Source: Sulfurimonas sp. (GTDB taxonomy: Bacteria; Campylobacterota; Campylobacteria; Campylobacterales; Sulfurimonadaceae). Taken from it: a stretch of 64,000 bases of DNA. The notes beneath the pieces are model-generated. The model was not told the origin of the DNA and did no database searches. It worked only from the letters and a program-made list of their open reading frames with translations. This document shows positions 53,984-63,217 of this stretch, in pieces. Positions within the stretch are counted from its first letter, which is position 1. The number at the start of each line of letters is the position of its first letter. The translations under genes were made by a program, and so were the position numbers. The DNA lies in the NCBI RefSeq assembly GCF_028694605.1, contig NZ_JAQVKP010000005.1:17755-81754 (forward strand), given 5' to 3'.

Positions 53984-54594
53984 AAATCAGCCTTTTTCAT
54001 AATATTTGTCATCCCTTTAAAAAGCAACGTCTCATCAACATACGCATCCACAAAAAGCTTGTCAAAGAGCTTTGCATCACCGCCGGTTAGATATATCGGC
54101 ATGCCATAAGAGAGCACTTCAGTGCAAAATGGCTTCAGATAACCATAGCTGATGGCATCACGGGAATTTTTCGGCATTCTATCCAAATCAAGCTCAAAGT
54201 TAAATGAGTATTCAAGTGCGGCAGAGATATTTTTGTAACAATCCTGCATCGCTTTTACCCCTGCATAGATAAAACCGCCCTCAAACACACCCTCTCTTAC
54301 CACATCAACAGTTATAGCACTTCCCGCATCCACAACTACACCGTGTGCAATCGCCTCACACGCTATAATCCTGTCGATTCCCATCGTCTCATAATACTTT
54401 TTTCTCTCTATGTAAAGAGACAAATCAACCCAGTTTTCAAGCGGCTCTATACGCTCCCTAACCTCTGCATTGACGCAGATATAAAAAACTCTCTCTTTTA
54501 CAAGAAACGGATTAAAGAGTTTTGCGTCCTCTTTGTATGATTTTTCACCGTCCAAAAAATGGTAGGTTGTATTGCCGATATCACAAAGAAGCAT
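53977..54594 (-). CDS. coaX: Type III pantothenate kinase
   Basis: Phosphorylates pantothenate in the first step of coenzyme A synthesis; ASKHA fold, 205 residues, short as in other Campylobacterota. The phosphate-1 motif is MLLCDIGNTTYHF, GVVVDAGSAITVDVV carries the phosphate-2 and catalytic aspartate, and IYLTGGDAKLF the adenosine motif. It overlaps hisG by 7 bp and the upstream small gene by one base. Confidence 0.93.
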   Translation of the reverse strand: MLLCDIGNTTYHFLDGEKSYKEDAKLFNPFLVKERVFYICVNAEVRERIEPLENWVDLSLYIERKKYYETMGIDRIIACEAIAHGVVVDAGSAITVDVVREGVFEGGFIYAGVKAMQDCYKNISAALEYSFNFELDLDRMPKNSRDAISYGYLKPFCTEVLSYGMPIYLTGGDAKLFDKLFVDAYVDETLLFKGMTNIMKKADLC

Positions 54595-54914
54595 TAGTGA
54601 ATTTTCCAGCCCTGCTGCAAAAATGCATCTTTAGCTTTTGAACAAAGCGGTGCATCGATAAAGAGAACTTTATGTTTAAAGTTATGTCCCATGTATAACG
54701 TGAGTTTTGCATAAATCTCTTCAAACCTATGTACATCTTTCATAAGCAGTTTGCTCTTTTGACTCACGGCAAAAATAGCCCAAAAATAGCCGCCGACATC
54801 CGTAGCCTTGTATATTTTTATCTTATTTCTTATACCGAGTTCATTTGGAGTAATCTCTTGCATTTTTTTATAAAGTTTACCTTTTTTACGAAGAGAATCG
54901 ACTATTACCTGCAT
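54594..54914 (-). CDS. Small protein of unknown function upstream of coaX
   Basis: About 106 residues, strongly basic (MQVIVDSLRKKGKLYKK), no membrane helix in this version. I chose ATG 54914, which follows an AAAGG ribosome site; alternative starts at 54959 (MFLAK) or 54989 would add a hydrophobic N-terminus and overlap the divergent HD-GYP promoter. The C-terminus (LFIDAPLCSKAKDAFLQQGW) looks like an alpha/beta edge. No family recognised. It shares one base with coaX and is probably in the coaX-hisG operon. Confidence 0.6.
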   Translation of the reverse strand: MQVIVDSLRKKGKLYKKMQEITPNELGIRNKIKIYKATDVGGYFWAIFAVSQKSKLLMKDVHRFEEIYAKLTLYMGHNFKHKVLFIDAPLCSKAKDAFLQQGWKIH

Positions 54915-54974
54915 TTCATTTTTGCCTTTGATTGAAAATAAAATTTTAGCAAGAAACATATAAGATTTGGCTGT

Positions 54975-54980
54975 TATAAT
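54975..54980 (+). promoter_or_regulatory. -10 box very close to the HD-GYP start
   Basis: A perfect TATAAT only 7 bp before ATG 54988. A start point about 7 bp downstream of a -10 box would place transcription right at the ATG, so the mRNA may be leaderless. Confidence 0.45.
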
Positions 54981-54987
54981 TTCGCCC

Positions 54988-55944
54988 ATGAAAATTGTAA
55001 AAACAAAATTAGATTATTCGCATCTCTATACTCTTCTGGATATAAACTCTATTGTGGTAGGCGAGATTATTCCGTATGACATCTGCATAAAAAAGAATGA
55101 AGAGTATATTATCATCATTGAAGCCGGCACGCTTATCTCTGAGGCGCTCCATGCAAAACTGCAAAAGCAAGAAGCGCTCTATATAGCTAAGGCAGACGAG
55201 ACAAAACAGATACTATCGTGTGAAAGCCTCAAATACTACATTCGCCACAACAGAGATAACCCAAAAAAGCGAATTGAACTACTCTATGACGTTACCGAAC
55301 AACTTTTTGAAATCTTTATGAATCATCCGGAAAATAAAATACATGCAAATTGCGTTACACTTATCATCAAGTCAATTATATATCTCATAAAACATGATTC
55401 AAACTTTGCGAGAAGCACTATGCCTCACTTTATCAATAATGACGCCTTAGTAAATCACTCGCTTCATGTTGCTATCTACTCTCTAATTCTTGGCAATAAA
55501 CTCCGCTTCAGTGATGAGCAACTCTTACAACTTGGTACAGCCGCAATCCTACACGATGTAGGTCTTAAAAAGATAGACCATTCAGTGATTGAAAAAACAA
55601 CCGGGCTAAGCGAAGCAGAGAGTAAGAACGTACAACAGCACCCTAAGTACAGTGTTGAGATTATTGAGCAAAATAAGATTCATGACCCATATATCTTGGA
55701 TGCCGTCATGCATCATCATGAACGCTATGACGGCAGCGGCTATCCAAACCATCTCACAAAATCCAAGATAAGCGATTTTGCTTCCATCTTAGCTATATGC
55801 GATGTTTTTGATGCACTTACAAGCGTAAGACCGCACCGGAAGCAGTACTCATCTTTTGAAGCACTCAAGATGATGATGAAAGATTCGGAGATGGTAAACC
55901 AATTCAACCAAAAATATCTCCTTATAGCTCTTAAACTACTCTAA
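54988..55944 (+). CDS. HD-GYP domain c-di-GMP phosphodiesterase
   Basis: A 318-residue soluble protein. An N-terminal region (1-150) without a clear domain name is followed by the HD-GYP domain: HSLHVA, LHDVGLKKIDH (HD pair), HPKYSVEII, HHHERYDGSGYP (GYP) and ILAICDVFDALTS. All family motifs are intact, so cleavage of c-di-GMP to GMP is likely. It joins two GGDEF/EAL proteins in the window. No ribosome site is visible before ATG 54988. Convergent or co-directional partners are not obvious; a symmetric element and the RND operon follow. Confidence 0.9.
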   Translation: MKIVKTKLDYSHLYTLLDINSIVVGEIIPYDICIKKNEEYIIIIEAGTLISEALHAKLQKQEALYIAKADETKQILSCESLKYYIRHNRDNPKKRIELLYDVTEQLFEIFMNHPENKIHANCVTLIIKSIIYLIKHDSNFARSTMPHFINNDALVNHSLHVAIYSLILGNKLRFSDEQLLQLGTAAILHDVGLKKIDHSVIEKTTGLSEAESKNVQQHPKYSVEIIEQNKIHDPYILDAVMHHHERYDGSGYPNHLTKSKISDFASILAICDVFDALTSVRPHRKQYSSFEALKMMMKDSEMVNQFNQKYLLIALKLL

Positions 55945-55950
55945 AAAATC

Positions 55951-55983
55951 TATCCAATCGGATAAATAATTACTTTTTTATCC
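55951..55983. promoter_or_regulatory. Overlapping inverted repeats upstream of the efflux operon
   Basis: TATCC at 55951 and GGATA at 55960 form a short inverted repeat; GGATAAA at 55960-55966 and TTTATCC at 55977-55983 form a second with a 7 bp perfect match. They lie between the HD-GYP stop and the efflux promoter and could be an operator, for example for a TetR or MarR regulator, or a terminator. No such regulator is in the window. Confidence 0.35.
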
Positions 55984-56037
55984 AACTTATAATAGAATAC
56001 ATAAAATTCAAATTTTATAATAAAACAAAATATATGT

Positions 56038-56043
56038 TATAAT
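56038..56043 (+). promoter_or_regulatory. Extended -10 box of the RND efflux operon
   Basis: TGTTATAAT (TATAAT at 56038-56043), 31 bp before ATG 56074, with GGAGGAAAG as ribosome site between them. Confidence 0.6.
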
Positions 56044-56073
56044 TTAAAATTAATCTGGAGGAAAGGGATATCT

Positions 56074-57444
56074 ATGAAATATTTATCTGTTTTTTTTATT
56101 TTAATCTTCTTTTTTGATGTATCTGGAGTTGGTGCATCCGAGACGATTGACCTAAAAAAGGGTATTGAACTGCTCAAAGCGCAAAATTTAGAAGTCGAAG
56201 CTGCCGGCATCGACATAGAGAGTGCATTGCAAGATGCAAAAATTGCTTCCGGCAACCACTACGGAAAACTTGACTTTATCCAAGATTTTGCCAACTCTGA
56301 TGATGCGGGAAATGTCTTTGGATTTAAACTTAGTTCACGAGAAGCAAATTTTGGAGATTTTGGGGCGCAAGAGTTTATGAACAACTTTATGGCAGGAACA
56401 CCTGACTACACCACGCCGCCAAAAGACCTAAACTACCCGGACGCAAGAAACTACTTCCAAAGCAAACTCAAATATGAAGTTCCGCTTTTTACAGGTTTCA
56501 AGATATCAAGCTATGAAGATATTATGGATTCTGTTATAAAAATCAGAAAACTTGAAAAGTCTCAAGTCATAAACGAAAAAATTTACGAACTCAGAAAAAG
56601 CTTCTACGATATGGCACTTCTTGAAGACTCTATGAAAAACTTAAATGTCATACTAAAAAATATAGAAACTTTAGAAGCGATGACAAGAGAGATGATAGAT
56701 GTCGGTTATGCAAAAAAAGTCGATTTGCTTGAAGTCCAAGCAAAAAAGGGAAATGTAGAGCGACTTCTCTCTCAAATGGAGTTTAACAAAGAGTTGCTTT
56801 ACCACTACATCAGCTTTTTGCTAAACCAAAAAGTGACCTCTATCCAGACGCCTTCACTTGAGATTACAATGCCAACACTTTCAAACAGCGAAATACTCCA
56901 AAGCAACCTCGACATCCAAAGGGCAAATAACGGACTAGCCGTAAAAAAAAGTATGATTGATGTTGCAAAATCCTCTTACTATCCGATGGTTGGGGCATTT
57001 GCAGAAGTTTCCACAGCCGATGACAAGTTTTTAAACCATGCAGAGGATCACCAATCCTACACGCTTGGAGCACGGCTTACTTTTAACATATTTAACGGCG
57101 GGGTTGATGGCGCAAATATTGAGAAATCACGCCTTGAGTATATGAAGACAAAATCGCAGGTTGCTCTTGCAAACAGCGGGATTGAGCTTCAAATCCAAAA
57201 AATACGCACCGAGATAGAGAGCCTGGGCAAAGACATAGAGTCGCTCAAAAAAGAGTTAACTCTTGCCGATGCCATCTACAGCAATTATGAAGCAAGATAT
57301 AGAGAAAAATTAGCCTCTATGAGCGATGTTATCATCAAACAATCAGAGCAGATTCAAAAGATTTTGCAGCTACAGCAAACTATAAATAAACGAAATGAGA
57401 GAATTTTCGCACTTGAAAAACTAGCAAACGGAGAAGAAAAATGA
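56074..57444 (+). CDS. TolC-family outer membrane efflux protein
   Basis: Outer-membrane channel of 456 residues with a signal peptide ending near residue 22 (SGVGAS). Two long helical repeats are typical for TolC: IELLKAQNLEVEAAGIDIESAL in the first half, cut here for length, and LDIQRANNGLAVKKSMIDVAK in the second. VGAFAEVSTADD and GARLTFNIFNGG are beta-barrel segments. It starts the operon, followed by a periplasmic adaptor and the RND pump, and overlaps the adaptor gene by 4 bp. Confidence 0.92.
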   Translation: MKYLSVFFILIFFFDVSGVGASETIDLKKGIELLKAQNLEVEAAGIDIESALQDAKIASGNHYGKLDFIQDFANSDDAGNVFGFKLSSREANFGDFGAQEFMNNFMAGTPDYTTPPKDLNYPDARNYFQSKLKYEVPLFTGFKISSYEDIMDSVIKIRKLEKSQVINEKIYELRKSFYDMALLEDSMKNLNVILKNIETLEAMTREMIDVGYAKKVDLLEVQAKKGNVERLLSQMEFNKELLYHYISFLLNQKVTSIQTPSLEITMPTLSNSEILQSNLDIQRANNGLAVKKSMIDVAKSSYYPMVGAFAEVSTADDKFLNHAEDHQSYTLGARLTFNIFNGGVDGANIEKSRLEYMKTKSQVALANSGIELQIQKIRTEIESLGKDIESLKKELTLADAIYSNYEARYREKLASMSDVIIKQSEQIQKILQLQQTINKRNERIFALEKLANGEEK

Positions 57445-58232
57445 GAAAAATCGCAACAATTTTAGTAGCTCTTAGCACACTACTTAGTGCTGAGGGTTTA
57501 ACACTCTCGGGGACAGTCATCAGTGATAACAGAAAGATGATAACAAGCCGTTTTATGGGCTTTGTTACAGATGTAAAAGTTGCAGAGGGTGACAGCGTCA
57601 AAAAAGGCGAACTGCTCTACACTATCGATTCAAAAGAGATTGATTCTGCCCTTGCACAAGTGCAGCTTGGTATATCTCAAGCAGAGCTTTCTCTTCAAAT
57701 GTATCAAAATCAATATACAAACGTCAAACTTAACCTTGAGCGCCACAAAAGACTTTTAGAAAAAGATATGGTCTCAAAATTTGAAGTAGAAAATCTCGCT
57801 CTTGCAGAAGAAAATCTTGCCAATATGATTATTATTGCAAAAAAGCAGGTTGCGCAAGCACAAGCACGTCTTGAAGAGGTAAAAAACCAGTATAAATATC
57901 TCAATATCACAGCGCCAAACGACGGTGTTATCGTTGCTAAAAATATCAAAGTAGGAGAGATGGCAATGCCGGGAATGCCGGCACTTGAACTCTCAGACCT
58001 CTCTACACTCAAGATATCTGCCGAAATTGCAGAGGGCAGTCTAGGAACTATCAAGGAGGGGAAAAAAGTGGTTGTCAATATCCCATCTCAAAATATCCAA
58101 ACAGTTGGAACCATCAGCGCCATTATCCCAAGCTCCAACCCGATGACACACTCATTTAAGATAAAAATCTCCTTTCAAAATGTTTACAAATCGATATATC
58201 CTGGCATGTACGCCACTGTAGTCATTGAGTAA
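57441..58232 (+). CDS. RND efflux periplasmic adaptor (membrane fusion protein)
   Basis: Bridges the pump and the TolC channel; 263 residues, shorter than typical MexA/AcrA (about 380-400), mostly through a short coiled coil and C-terminal region. Signal peptide 1-16. The biotinyl-lipoyl motifs are split by the helical hairpin: VTDVKVAEGDSVKKGELL and the later ITAPNDGVIVAKNIKVGEMA. A beta-barrel domain follows. It lies 9 bp before the first pump gene. Confidence 0.88.
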   Translation: MRKIATILVALSTLLSAEGLTLSGTVISDNRKMITSRFMGFVTDVKVAEGDSVKKGELLYTIDSKEIDSALAQVQLGISQAELSLQMYQNQYTNVKLNLERHKRLLEKDMVSKFEVENLALAEENLANMIIIAKKQVAQAQARLEEVKNQYKYLNITAPNDGVIVAKNIKVGEMAMPGMPALELSDLSTLKISAEIAEGSLGTIKEGKKVVVNIPSQNIQTVGTISAIIPSSNPMTHSFKIKISFQNVYKSIYPGMYATVVIE

Positions 58233-58241
58233 GGTTTTGCT

Positions 58242-59828
58242 ATGATTCACTACAAACCCACAGATATAGCAGGTAAACTTGCATCGGGATTTTTGCGAAA
58301 TCCACTTACTGTCGTGCTTGGCATCTTTTTGCTCTCCATCGGCTACTTGGCTCTCAACATCATGCCTCGCGAGGAAAATCCTCAAATGGTAGTAAGCGGT
58401 TCAACCGTTATCGTGGCACTTCCCGGAGCCAGTGCCGCTGAAATCGAAAAAGTTATCGTCAAGCCGCTTGAGAGAAAACTCAAAGAGGTTAAAGGCGTTG
58501 AAAACATCATGAGCATGTCCATGGACAATGTCGGTATCGTCAATGCGGCATTTTTTATAGGTGAAGAAAAAGAGAACTCCAACCTTAAAGTCTATGACAA
58601 AATCATGCAAAATATGGATATATTCCCTAAAGGAGCGATGAATCCCATCATCAAACCGCTTGATATCGATGTTGATATCCCTGTAGTCTCCGTCGCTTTT
58701 TACTCAAAAGATGCAAATATGAGCAAAATCGAACTCTACGAAAGAGTAAAAGAGATACAACACCATATCAACGGTCTTAAAAATGTCGCCGTAACAGAGC
58801 TTAAAGGCGGCAATAAACAGCAGTTCAACATCGAAGTTGACTTTAACAAACTCTCAGGCTACAACATCTCTATGGGACAAATCGTTCAAGGCGTCCAATC
58901 TCTCTCCTACAGTGTTCCGGCCGTAAAAAATAGAACAAAAGAGAATGAAATCATTATGCTAGGCGTGAAAAACGCTATCGAGAGTGCAGATGACATAGGC
59001 AATATTATTATCGCACAGTACATGGGTTCACCGGTTTATCTAAGACAAATCGCAAACGTAACCTCCTCTTATGATATCCAAAATTTCAAATCGGCAACAA
59101 TCAGCAAAAAAGAGGAGAGCGGCACCTTCTCACCACTGCAAAATCAAGTTACACTTACCGTCTCTAAGCTTCAAGGCACTAATGCCGTTGTGATTGCCGA
59201 TGCCGTCAAAAACGAGCTAGAGAGCTACAAAGAGTTTTTAAACAGCAACAATATAGGCTATGTCATCACCAGAAATGACGGCGAGAGAGCAAACGAAGCA
59301 GTCAATGAGCTTGTATTTCACCTGCTCCTCTCCATCGTTATCATCGCTATTTTGCTCATCTTGGTGCTTGGATGGAGAGAGTCACTCATCGTCACCTTTA
59401 CCGTTCCGGCTATCTTGGCTATCACTCTTTTTGTGGCATATCTCACAGGGCAAACCATAAACCGCATCACTCTCTTTGCTTTCTTGCTCTCGCTTGGACT
59501 TCTTGTTGATGCGGCGATTATCGTCATTGAAAATATCCACAGACACTACCACTCAAAAGAGTCCGCACACAAAAGCGTTGATGACATTATGGTTGAAGCT
59601 ACGGATGAAATCGGACCGCCGACAAATATTGCAACGCTTGCAATCATTATGACAATGGTACCTATGGCGTTTGTCGGTCAGATGATGGGGCAGTTTATGA
59701 AGCCTATTCCCTCAAACGTTCCCGTTGCACTCATAGCATCACTTTTTGTTGCCTATATCTTTACGCCTTACTTGGCGGCAAGAATGCTAAAAAAACCAGA
59801 GTTTCACAGCGAGGATAAACATGTTTAA
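58242..59828 (+). CDS. RND efflux pump, N-terminal half
   Basis: Inner-membrane pump half of 528 residues, corresponding to helices 1-6 and the first porter/docking region of AcrB. Helix 1 is at about 22-40; the periplasmic part includes LPGASAAEIEKVIVKPLE; helices 2-6 occupy the last 190 residues. In helix 4 LLVDAAIIVIENIHRH keeps one of the two proton-relay aspartates of AcrB (the second is alanine). The protein ends PYLAARMLKKPEFHSEDKHV just after helix 6. The next gene encodes the second half with an 8 bp overlap. Confidence 0.9.
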   Translation: MIHYKPTDIAGKLASGFLRNPLTVVLGIFLLSIGYLALNIMPREENPQMVVSGSTVIVALPGASAAEIEKVIVKPLERKLKEVKGVENIMSMSMDNVGIVNAAFFIGEEKENSNLKVYDKIMQNMDIFPKGAMNPIIKPLDIDVDIPVVSVAFYSKDANMSKIELYERVKEIQHHINGLKNVAVTELKGGNKQQFNIEVDFNKLSGYNISMGQIVQGVQSLSYSVPAVKNRTKENEIIMLGVKNAIESADDIGNIIIAQYMGSPVYLRQIANVTSSYDIQNFKSATISKKEESGTFSPLQNQVTLTVSKLQGTNAVVIADAVKNELESYKEFLNSNNIGYVITRNDGERANEAVNELVFHLLLSIVIIAILLILVLGWRESLIVTFTVPAILAITLFVAYLTGQTINRITLFAFLLSLGLLVDAAIIVIENIHRHYHSKESAHKSVDDIMVEATDEIGPPTNIATLAIIMTMVPMAFVGQMMGQFMKPIPSNVPVALIASLFVAYIFTPYLAARMLKKPEFHSEDKHV

Positions 59829-61509
59829 AAAATTTCAAGATACGGTTTTTGAGGGAATCCAAAATCCTAAAAAAAGAAATTTAATTCTTGTCGCGACCTT
59901 TGTTGCCTTTGCGCTCTCCGTGCTTATGATAGCGCCGACAAAAATGGTTTTGGCAAAGATGCTTCCCGGAAAAAACAACGACACTTTCACCATCTACACC
60001 TCGCTCGCCGATGGAAGTTCCATTGAACAAACAAGCAGAGTGAGCGAGTGTGTGGCGGATTTTTTAAAACAAGAGAAAGAAATTACTGATTTTGAGATAT
60101 TTTTGGGAATGGGCGCACCGCTTGATTTTGCAGGACTTATCAAAGGGTCACACTTTAAAAACAGCGAAAATGTTGCTGAAATCGTTATCAATCTTACTAA
60201 AAAACACCACAGGGAAGAGCCGTCTTACTTTATGGTACAAAGAATAAGACCGCAAATCCAACAAAAATGTGCTTCCCTTTATGCCAATACAACCATCACG
60301 TTTGTTGAGCCTCCTGCGGGTCCTCCTGTTCTGGCAGCAATAGTTGCAGAAGTTTACGGACAAAACAGCGATGGCATACGTATGCTTGCAAACAGAGTTA
60401 AAGACGTTTTTGAAAAAACAGAGGGCTTGGCGGATGTAGAGGTTATGCAAGATGAGATTTATGACACCTTTGAAGTCGAGGTTGACAGCACCAAGGTCTC
60501 CCTCTCAGGCATCAATATCAAACAGCTTAACGATGTTTTATATCTGGCATTTGAGGGCATGCAGATAGCGGTAAAAAACTCTGCTGTTGCAAACGATCAG
60601 ATTCCTATTTATCTCTCTTTAAGCAGAGACTCAAAAAAGTTCTCATCAAAAGATATAAACACCATCAAAGCAAAACTCTCATCACTCAAACTGATGAATC
60701 AGATGGGGATGATGACACCGCTTACAGAACTCGTTACCATTGTTCCTAAAAAATCAAATCCTATGATTATGAGCAAAAACCTCCATAAAATGACCAATGT
60801 CATGGCAGAAACCGACATGGTTTCACAGGTTTATCCTCTTATGGATGCGAGAAACGTTATCATTGATACTTTTGCAGAAAAGTATAACATTGAAAAAATA
60901 GGGCTTTTCAACCTAAAATTAATAGACAAAACTTCCAAAGATGTCTATGAAATTATATGGGACGGAGAGATGGAGGTAACACTTGATACCTTTGTAGAGC
61001 TTGGTGCCGCTTTTATCGCCGCACTTGTGCTAATCTTTTTGCTTATGGTGGTTTACTATAAGAGTTATACGCTTAGCGGAATCGTTCTTTTAGGCTCTTT
61101 CTTATCAATCATCGGCGTAATTGTGGGGCATTACATCATGGATTTGTTTACAAAAGATACTTTTTTCTTGACGGCTACGTCGCTTATCGGCTTTATCGCA
61201 CTTATCGGTATCAGTTCAAGAAACTCTCTGCTGCTCATAGATTTTACGGCTTCTCTTATGAAGGATAGCGGTATGAGCAAGGCAGAAGCTATTGCTTATG
61301 CAACGGCAACACGTGCAAAACCAATCTTTTTAACAGCAGCAGCCATTATCCTGGCTTCAACGCTTCTGGCTGGCGATGCAGTCTTTGGAGGACTTGGAGT
61401 TGCTCTTATATTTGGAACAATCGCAGCGGTAGTCGCCTCTTTGATTATCGTTCCGATACTTCTTTTTAAAGCTGATTTAGAGAGACATTTTAACTTGGAT
61501 GATAACTGA
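59821..61509 (+). CDS. RND efflux pump, C-terminal half
   Basis: A 562-residue half with helices 7-12 and the second porter/docking region. It begins MFKKFQDTVFEGIQNPKKRN, the usual cytoplasmic entry to helix 7. In helix 10 the AcrB lysine position is arginine (IGISSRNSLLLID). An own ribosome site (GAGGATAA) precedes the start, and the overlap with the first half is 8 bp, so the split looks genuine rather than a sequencing frameshift. The two halves should assemble into a trimer of heterodimers. Confidence 0.9.
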   Translation: MFKKFQDTVFEGIQNPKKRNLILVATFVAFALSVLMIAPTKMVLAKMLPGKNNDTFTIYTSLADGSSIEQTSRVSECVADFLKQEKEITDFEIFLGMGAPLDFAGLIKGSHFKNSENVAEIVINLTKKHHREEPSYFMVQRIRPQIQQKCASLYANTTITFVEPPAGPPVLAAIVAEVYGQNSDGIRMLANRVKDVFEKTEGLADVEVMQDEIYDTFEVEVDSTKVSLSGINIKQLNDVLYLAFEGMQIAVKNSAVANDQIPIYLSLSRDSKKFSSKDINTIKAKLSSLKLMNQMGMMTPLTELVTIVPKKSNPMIMSKNLHKMTNVMAETDMVSQVYPLMDARNVIIDTFAEKYNIEKIGLFNLKLIDKTSKDVYEIIWDGEMEVTLDTFVELGAAFIAALVLIFLLMVVYYKSYTLSGIVLLGSFLSIIGVIVGHYIMDLFTKDTFFLTATSLIGFIALIGISSRNSLLLIDFTASLMKDSGMSKAEAIAYATATRAKPIFLTAAAIILASTLLAGDAVFGGLGVALIFGTIAAVVASLIIVPILLFKADLERHFNLDDN

Positions 61510-61550
61510 CATTTCTCGAAAAACTTTATTTTTCGTAGCTTTAGGGGGTT

Positions 61551-61598
61551 GCAGGGACTTTAGTCTCTGCCACCAAAACGGACGAGTTCGTTTTGGTG
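61551..61598. repeat. Two adjacent hairpins between convergent genes
   Basis: Hairpin A: GCAGGGAC (61551-61558) and GTCTCTGC (61563-61570), 4-base loop, one G-U pair. Hairpin B: CACCAAAACG (61571-61580) and CGTTTTGGTG (61589-61598), 8-base loop, perfect 10 bp stem. They abut exactly. They may be a bidirectional terminator between the RND operon and serA, or a member of a dispersed palindromic repeat family. Confidence 0.6.
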
Positions 61599-61627
61599 CG
61601 TAAAACATCAAGAGAGAGTTTATAAAT

Positions 61628-63217
61628 TTATAATCTTGCGTATTGGACGCTTGAACAAGCATCAATTTTAAGAAGTTCTGCAAGTGTCTCATCGCTGATA
61701 ATATTATCAACCAAAATAACTGCAAGTGCTTGCTTTTTATCATTTCTAGCAAGTGAGAAGTCTGCAATGTTAACATTATATTTTGCTAAAGTCGTGCCGA
61801 TATTGCCTATAACACCGGGAACATCCTGATTTTTAAGGATAATCATATCCTCCTTAAGCGCCACTTCGATGTCAAATCCATCAATTGAGACAATTCTAAA
61901 GATGTTATCATCAAAAATCGTTGCACTGATAGTTGTTGTTCCGCCCTCGGCAGTTGTAAGCTTTATAGTGATAAGATTTTTATAGACAGAAGAGTCATGA
62001 AGTGCTTCATGCTCCACCTTTATACCTTTCTCTTTTGCTACAAAATCGGCGTTAACATAGTTAATAGTATCGTCACTTATCTGGCTCATTGCGCCAACAG
62101 CAACAAATGTCGCAAGCGAATCAACATATTTTGCTATCTCGCCCTGCCCGCTTACTTTAATCGCAACAATTTGAGACTTGTTAAGCTGAGATTCCAAGAA
62201 ACCGATTTTTTGTCCCATCTCTAAAAATGGCTTTACAAATGACGGAATCTTTGTCTCATCAATTGGAAGGTTCATAGCGTGTGTATAAGAGATGCCTTTT
62301 GCGGCAGCTATCGCATTTTCAGCTGCTTGAACACCGATGTTATACTGAGACTCATAAGTATTAGCACCCAAGTGAGGTGAAACAGTAACATTATCAAGGT
62401 CCAAAAGCGGATGATTTGTTGCCGGCTCTTTCATAAATACATCGATACCCGCAAAACGAATCTTACCGTTTGTCAGCCCCTCATAAAGAGCCTCTTCATT
62501 GTAAAGACCGCCTCTTGCACAGTTGATAAGAACAACACCGTCTTTCATCTTTGCAATTTCAGCTTTATCTATCATATTTGTTGTTTCTTTGTTTTTTGGC
62601 GTATGGATGGTAATGATATCGCACGCCAAAATATCTTCAAAGTTCTTTGTATAGACCATATCTAAGTCCGTTACTTTTGAAGGATTGATATACGGGTCGT
62701 ATGCAACAATATCCATCTCAAACGCCTGAGCTCTTTTTGCTACACGGCTTCCGATGTTGCCAAAGCCGATAACACCAAGCTTTTTACCTTTTAGCTCGTA
62801 CCCGTACCACTTCTCTCTCTTCCAAATTCTCTCATGCTTGAGGTGATTGTGAGAGTAAGGGAACATTCTCATACAAGAGAGCATATGTGCCATGGTTAGT
62901 TCAACTGCTGCTATTGTGTTGGCTGTCGGAACATTCATGACGATAATTCCCTCTTTAGAACATCCGGGAATATCAACATTATCCACGCCTACACCGGCAC
63001 GAACGATTGCTTTCATATTTTTTGCATGTGCAATAAACTTCTCATCCACATCAGTAGAGCTTCTTGTAATAGCAACATCCGCTTGTTCAATAATCTCTAA
63101 AAGTTTCTCTTTGTCCTCATCAGCTGCCATGATAAAATTGATGCTATTATCATTGCGAAGCATTTCCAAGCCAGCTTCATGTATATGATCACAAACAACT
63201 ATAGTATATTTTTGCAT
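61628..63217 (-). CDS. serA: D-3-phosphoglycerate dehydrogenase
   Basis: First step of serine synthesis; 529 residues, the long form. The substrate domain (1-100 and 285-320) and NAD domain (GKKLGVIGFGNIGSRVAKRAQ in the Rossmann motif, split by the hinge) are followed by an ASB-like regulatory domain (about 320-450) and a C-terminal ACT domain (about 455-529). Catalytic residues lie in NCARGGLYNEEAL (Arg), the Glu of the MKEPATNHPLLD region, and the His of SPHLGANTYE. It shares one base (TAATG) with the upstream unknown gene and is convergent with the RND operon. Confidence 0.97.
   Translation of the reverse strand: MQKYTIVVCDHIHEAGLEMLRNDNSINFIMAADEDKEKLLEIIEQADVAITRSSTDVDEKFIAHAKNMKAIVRAGVGVDNVDIPGCSKEGIIVMNVPTANTIAAVELTMAHMLSCMRMFPYSHNHLKHERIWKREKWYGYELKGKKLGVIGFGNIGSRVAKRAQAFEMDIVAYDPYINPSKVTDLDMVYTKNFEDILACDIITIHTPKNKETTNMIDKAEIAKMKDGVVLINCARGGLYNEEALYEGLTNGKIRFAGIDVFMKEPATNHPLLDLDNVTVSPHLGANTYESQYNIGVQAAENAIAAAKGISYTHAMNLPIDETKIPSFVKPFLEMGQKIGFLESQLNKSQIVAIKVSGQGEIAKYVDSLATFVAVGAMSQISDDTINYVNADFVAKEKGIKVEHEALHDSSVYKNLITIKLTTAEGGTTTISATIFDDNIFRIVSIDGFDIEVALKEDMIILKNQDVPGVIGNIGTTLAKYNVNIADFSLARNDKKQALAVILVDNIISDETLAELLKIDACSSVQYARL

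Noticed and set aside
59815-59830. Frameshift explanation for the two-part RND pump
   Set aside because: The split falls exactly between the two pump halves and the second half has its own ribosome site and ATG, so a natural split is more likely, though resequencing would settle it.
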